From Veillonella rogosae JCM 15642 (GTDB lineage Bacteria; Bacillota; Negativicutes; Veillonellales; Veillonellaceae): DNA of 64,000 bases. The translations under genes were made by a program, and so were the position numbers. Below the pieces are notes generated by a model, which saw only the letters and a list, made by a program, of their open reading frames with translations, did not search any database and was not told the DNA's origin. How positions within the stretch are numbered: the first letter of the stretch is position 1; every line of letters begins with the position of its first letter. Below, piece after piece: positions 60,828-64,000 of this stretch. The DNA lies in assembly GCF_002959775.1 (NCBI RefSeq), contig NZ_PPCX01000004.1:1-64000 (forward strand). The letters run 5' to 3'.

Positions 60828-62894
60828 ATGAAAGAGTACAGTAGTGATAAAATTAGAAACGTTGCTGTTGTTTCCCACGATGGTGCTGGTAAAACAGCTC
60901 TTGTTGAATCCTTGTTGTTAACCTCTGGTGCGGTTGATTTCGTAGGTAAAGGCCAAGATAATAAACATATCATGGACTTTGAACCGGAAGAAATTAAACG
61001 TAACGTAACTATCCAGTTGGGCATGGCTCCATGTGAGTGGCATGACCATAAGGTTAACTTCGTAGACACTCCAGGTTACAATGAATTCCATGGTGAAGTT
61101 CGTGCTGCTTTGCGTGCGTGTGATGGTATGTTAATGGTACTATCCGCCACATCTGGTGTAGAAACTGACACAGTTCGCGCATGGGATTATGCCGTTGAGT
61201 TACAAATGCCACGTATGGCATTTATCAATAAAATGGATGTGGATGGTGCCGACTTCTTCGGTACTATTGAAAGAATGCGGGAATTATTTGGCAAAGGCAT
61301 CATGCCATTGCAGATTCCTATCGGTGAAGGCGCCAACTTTGAAGGCGTCGTAGACGTAGCAAAAATGACTGCGTTTACTTATAAGGACGGCCAACCAACT
61401 GAAATCGCTGTACCAGCTCACCTTATCGAAAAGGCTCAAGAAATTCGGGAAATGACCGTAGAAGCCGCGGCTGAAGGTAGCGATGAATTGTTGGAAAAAT
61501 ATTTAGAAGGCGAAGAATTATCCTTAGATGAAATTCGCCAAGGCTTGCGTGAAGGTATGATTAGTGGCCGTGTGTGCCCAATCATGTGTGGTAGTGCCAC
61601 ATCTCGTATTGGCTTAGATCAAGTATTGGATCGTATGATCCGTTACATGCCAGATGCAACTAAAAAGGTTATGACCGCAACTGATGCAGAAACTGGCGAA
61701 CAACGGGCAATACATGTAGATAAACCATTAACTGCATTCGTATTCAAAACGTTGTTAGACCCATTCGCAGGCAAACAAAGCTTTGTACGTATCTTCTCTG
61801 GTGAACTCAAAGAAGGCGATCGCCTCTTTGATGTAAATCAAGGCGTAGAAGAAAAATGGGGCAAGATGGTTACCCTTATCGGGAAGCAACAAATCCCTGT
61901 ATCCACTGCTAAAGCTGGCGATATCGTAGTGATACCGAAATTGGCTAATGCTAAGACGGGGGATACATTAACTGCTCCTGACTTTAAAGTAACATACGAT
62001 GCTATCCGCTTCCCTCAACCTCTATACACAGTGGCTATGGAGCCAGTGAAAAAAGGTGAGGAGGAAAAATTAGCTAGTGCTGTTCTTAAGGTAGCAGAAG
62101 AAGATCCTACTTGCGTAGTAGTGAAAAATGCTGAGGCCCGCCAATTACAAGTCGATTGTATGGGCGAGGTACATCTCGAGCATATTCTCAATAAAATGGA
62201 CCGCAAATACGGCGTACAAGCTAAACTTGTGACTCCATATATTCCATACCGCGAAACTATCAAAGGCTCCGCTGAAACCGAGTCTAAATATAAAAAACAA
62301 AGTGGCGGTCATGGTCAATATGGTCACGTTAAGATTCAAGTGGACCCATTATACGATGGAAGCGAATTTGCATTCGTAGACAAAATCTTTGGTGGTGCTG
62401 TACCTAAACAATACATACCAGCAGTGGAAAAGGGTGCCAAAGAAACCCTAGATAAAGGCTTAATTGCGGGATATCCTATGATTGGCGTGCAAGTGACACT
62501 CTTGGATGGATCTTACCATAGTGTAGACTCCTCAGAGTTAGCATTTAAAGTAGCTACGTCACAGGCTATCAAGGATGTAATTCCTAAGGCGAAACCAGTC
62601 CTATTAGAACCAATCTATGAAGTTAACGTGTTTGCACCAGATGCTTTCATGGGCGACATCATGGGTGATTTAAATAGCCGTCGAGGTCGTGTATTAGGCA
62701 TGGAACAAAGTGAAAGAACAGGTATTTCTGTTGTTAAAGCTCAAGTACCATTGGCTGAAATGGCCGATTATGTGACTGCATTGCGCTCTATCACTCAAGG
62801 ACAAGGCGTATTTAACCGTCAGTTCCATACTTATGAAGAGGTTCCACATAAGCAAGCGGAAGAAATTATCGCTGCTCATAAAACTCAAGAATAA
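60828..62894 (+). CDS. EF-G-like translation GTPase (second EF-G homologue)
   Basis: A 688-residue five-domain EF-G family GTPase. G1 is SHDGAGKTAL (residues 16-25; canonical EF-G has AHIDAGKTT), G3 is DTPGYNEF (canonical DTPGHVDF, so the catalytic His is Tyr), and G4 is NKMD. The C-terminal domains IV and V have the ribosome-contacting SGGHGQYGHVKIQV and GDLNSRRGRVLGM segments. It is the EF-G-like paralogue common in Firmicutes rather than the main translocase. A ribosome-related stress role is likely but unproven. Confidence 0.88.
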   Translation: MKEYSSDKIRNVAVVSHDGAGKTALVESLLLTSGAVDFVGKGQDNKHIMDFEPEEIKRNVTIQLGMAPCEWHDHKVNFVDTPGYNEFHGEVRAALRACDGMLMVLSATSGVETDTVRAWDYAVELQMPRMAFINKMDVDGADFFGTIERMRELFGKGIMPLQIPIGEGANFEGVVDVAKMTAFTYKDGQPTEIAVPAHLIEKAQEIREMTVEAAAEGSDELLEKYLEGEELSLDEIRQGLREGMISGRVCPIMCGSATSRIGLDQVLDRMIRYMPDATKKVMTATDAETGEQRAIHVDKPLTAFVFKTLLDPFAGKQSFVRIFSGELKEGDRLFDVNQGVEEKWGKMVTLIGKQQIPVSTAKAGDIVVIPKLANAKTGDTLTAPDFKVTYDAIRFPQPLYTVAMEPVKKGEEEKLASAVLKVAEEDPTCVVVKNAEARQLQVDCMGEVHLEHILNKMDRKYGVQAKLVTPYIPYRETIKGSAETESKYKKQSGGHGQYGHVKIQVDPLYDGSEFAFVDKIFGGAVPKQYIPAVEKGAKETLDKGLIAGYPMIGVQVTLLDGSYHSVDSSELAFKVATSQAIKDVIPKAKPVLLEPIYEVNVFAPDAFMGDIMGDLNSRRGRVLGMEQSERTGISVVKAQVPLAEMADYVTALRSITQGQGVFNRQFHTYEEVPHKQAEEIIAAHKTQE

Positions 62895-63040
62895 TGTAAG
62901 ACCATGTCCACGTACTGTATGTAATACAGTTAGAATCACTACAACTGAATAGACAATTGCATATTGTAACAACTTCATATGTAAAATTTCATAGTATAAC
63001 AATTGACGAAAGTCATAAATCTGAATAGTATTTTACACTG

Positions 63041-63074
63041 GCCCTCCATATATGTAGCGTATGGAGGGCTTTTA
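63041..63074 (+). terminator. Terminator after the EF-G-like gene
   Basis: GGCCCTCCATA pairs with TATGGAGGGCT around an 8-base loop, then TTTT. The rest of the 62895-63245 gap shows no gene. Confidence 0.85.
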
Positions 63075-63245
63075 CTATGAAATAGATTAGAATAGCCCTC
63101 AATGGTCTTTGATTACTGGTATGTACCGCTGTAGTAGAAATAATAGAATTGCTAGTCCTTTATGTATATATGTGCTAACATAGAGGGTAAATATAATTAC
63201 AACCGTGTGCTTACTATATAAATAGATAGTGTGAAAGGATCGTAT

Positions 63246-63722
63246 ATGTTTTTCTCTAGTATTGCTGCAGATTACACAAAAATGGGATATCCTAAAGCCA
63301 TCGTACGGGCTTTGGATTTCTTAAAAAATACAGATTTGAAAGCATTGCCTGGTGGTCGTCATGCCATTGAAGGGGACATGATGTACGCCAATGTAGACGA
63401 TGTAGAAACAAAATTATTTGAAACTACAAAACCTGAGTCTCATCGCAACTATGTAGATATTCAATTCATGGTAGATGGGGAAGAAAATATGGGCTTTTTC
63501 GTAGATAAAGGCCTCGTAAAGCCTGTGGAGTCTTATCCAGATCGTGATTGCTATTTCTACCCAAACGAAGCTGTCGATGAAGGCCAAATCCACTGTCCAG
63601 AAGGGTACTATACAGTATTCTTCCCATCCGATATCCATCGCCCGCTACTTGCTGTAAACGATAAGCCTATTAAAATCCGTAAGGTCGTTGTGAAGGTTCA
63701 CGTATCCCTGCTCGGTGAGTAG
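63246..63722 (+). CDS. YhcH/YjgK/YiaL family protein
   Basis: A 158-residue cupin-like protein of the EbgC/YhcH/YiaL group. Conserved features are ESHRNYVDIQFMVDGEE near residue 70, which carries the family His and Glu metal ligands, and FFPSDIHRPLL near 122. Members are linked to sugar and sialic acid metabolism. A GTG at 63231 would add five residues, but the ribosome binding site GAAAGGA lies within that extension, so the ATG at 63246 is used. An EamA transporter gene follows after 1 base. Confidence 0.85.
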   Translation: MFFSSIAADYTKMGYPKAIVRALDFLKNTDLKALPGGRHAIEGDMMYANVDDVETKLFETTKPESHRNYVDIQFMVDGEENMGFFVDKGLVKPVESYPDRDCYFYPNEAVDEGQIHCPEGYYTVFFPSDIHRPLLAVNDKPIKIRKVVVKVHVSLLGE

Positions 63723-63723
63723 T

Positions 63724-64000
63724 ATGAAGCGATATGAAATTATAGGTGTTTTACTAACCCTATTAGGTGCGGTTCTATGGGGCGTATCAGGTACATCAGT
63801 ACAGTTTCTAAGCAATTTTAGGGATATGAACTTAGAATGGCTAGTCACCATGCGATTAATTACAGCTGGGCTATTGACTGTGCTCTATGCTTGGTTTAAA
63901 TATGGTAATTCCATCTTTAATGTCTTTCGTAGTTTGAAAGATACAGTAGGTTTAATCATTTTTGGCGTATTTGGCATGGCCTTATGCCAATATACATACT
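63724..64000 (+). CDS. EamA/DMT family transporter, 5' part only
   Basis: The gene runs off the window. The visible 92 residues start MKRYEIIGVLLTLLGAVLWGVSGTSVQFL with the typical first-span motif LWG-SG and the next spans LVTMRLITAGLLTVLYAW. It belongs to the drug/metabolite exporter superfamily. The start is 1 base after the YhcH stop. Substrate is unknown. Confidence 0.82.
   Translation, partial: MKRYEIIGVLLTLLGAVLWGVSGTSVQFLSNFRDMNLEWLVTMRLITAGLLTVLYAWFKYGNSIFNVFRSLKDTVGLIIFGVFGMALCQYTY

Overview
The window looks like a chromosomal stretch of a Negativicutes bacterium, most likely Veillonella. The DNA is AT-rich with strong AGGAGG-type ribosome binding sites, yet the genes are those of a diderm Firmicute: a YadA-like trimeric autotransporter, a two-partner secretion (TpsB/TpsA) pair, an AsmA-like envelope protein, an OmpM-type SLH-tethered protein, a CstA-type carrier, HydE and a pcp/DUF969/DUF979 operon. 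The genus is inferred from this gene set and from recognised protein similarity; no search was run.

Layout. 1-690: 3' part of an IS1249-like transposase broken by an amber codon. 977-4042: a GNAT gene, then DUF969-DUF979-pcp. 4168-5785: degenerate direct repeats ahead of a trimeric autotransporter. 6142-12368: a xi-class GST behind a palindrome-covered promoter, then MmgE/PrpD plus a polar amino acid ABC transporter and a second GNAT paralogous to the first. 13026-17756 (minus): complete ribose operon rbsKDACB without a local rbsR. 18172-18828 (minus): an NAD(P)-binding protein.

18957-28642 is the most unusual part and reads as a defence island. It has a 43-residue antitoxin-like gene with a palindrome over its -10 box. 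Next comes about 350 bp carrying six or seven copies of an operator GGTTT-N4-AAACC woven into two promoters and three GCTCC/GGAGC hairpins, and a 16-residue hydrophobic peptide gene with a very strong ribosome binding site. Then comes a pseudo-methyltransferase (HsdM scaffold without SAM motif I or NPPF, fused to a half-HsdS), a small Rossmann-like partner, a complete type I hsdM-hsdS-hsdR operon and a MazG-like protein lacking its expected acidic residues.

28746-31830: an ECF transporter with an S component fused to an ATPase. 32086-36428: GNAT, a histidinol-phosphatase, two unknown small genes, a truncated hisC, hisH and an atypical hisF with Ser at position 11. 36667-38499: cstA. 38510-38951: two large composite hairpins that share a core in opposite orientation. 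38986-42003: envelope and secreted proteins. 42261-51829: a TPS locus with a probable contact-dependent toxin C-terminus and a membrane immunity candidate. 52124-55320: queF, a membrane protein, and cysK-cysE behind an attenuator-like leader. 55417-55507: tRNA-Ser(GCT). 55709-58074: an OmpM-like stub whose terminator loop is the insertion site of an IS3-family element. 58269-60712: an unknown gene, yaaA and hydE. 60828-64000: an EF-G-like GTPase, a YhcH/YiaL protein and the start of an EamA transporter.

Most genes form tight operons separated by clear intrinsic terminators. The regulatory signals that stand out are the 19.2-19.5 kb operator array, the terminator inside the ABC operon, the cys leader and the palindrome at the GST promoter.
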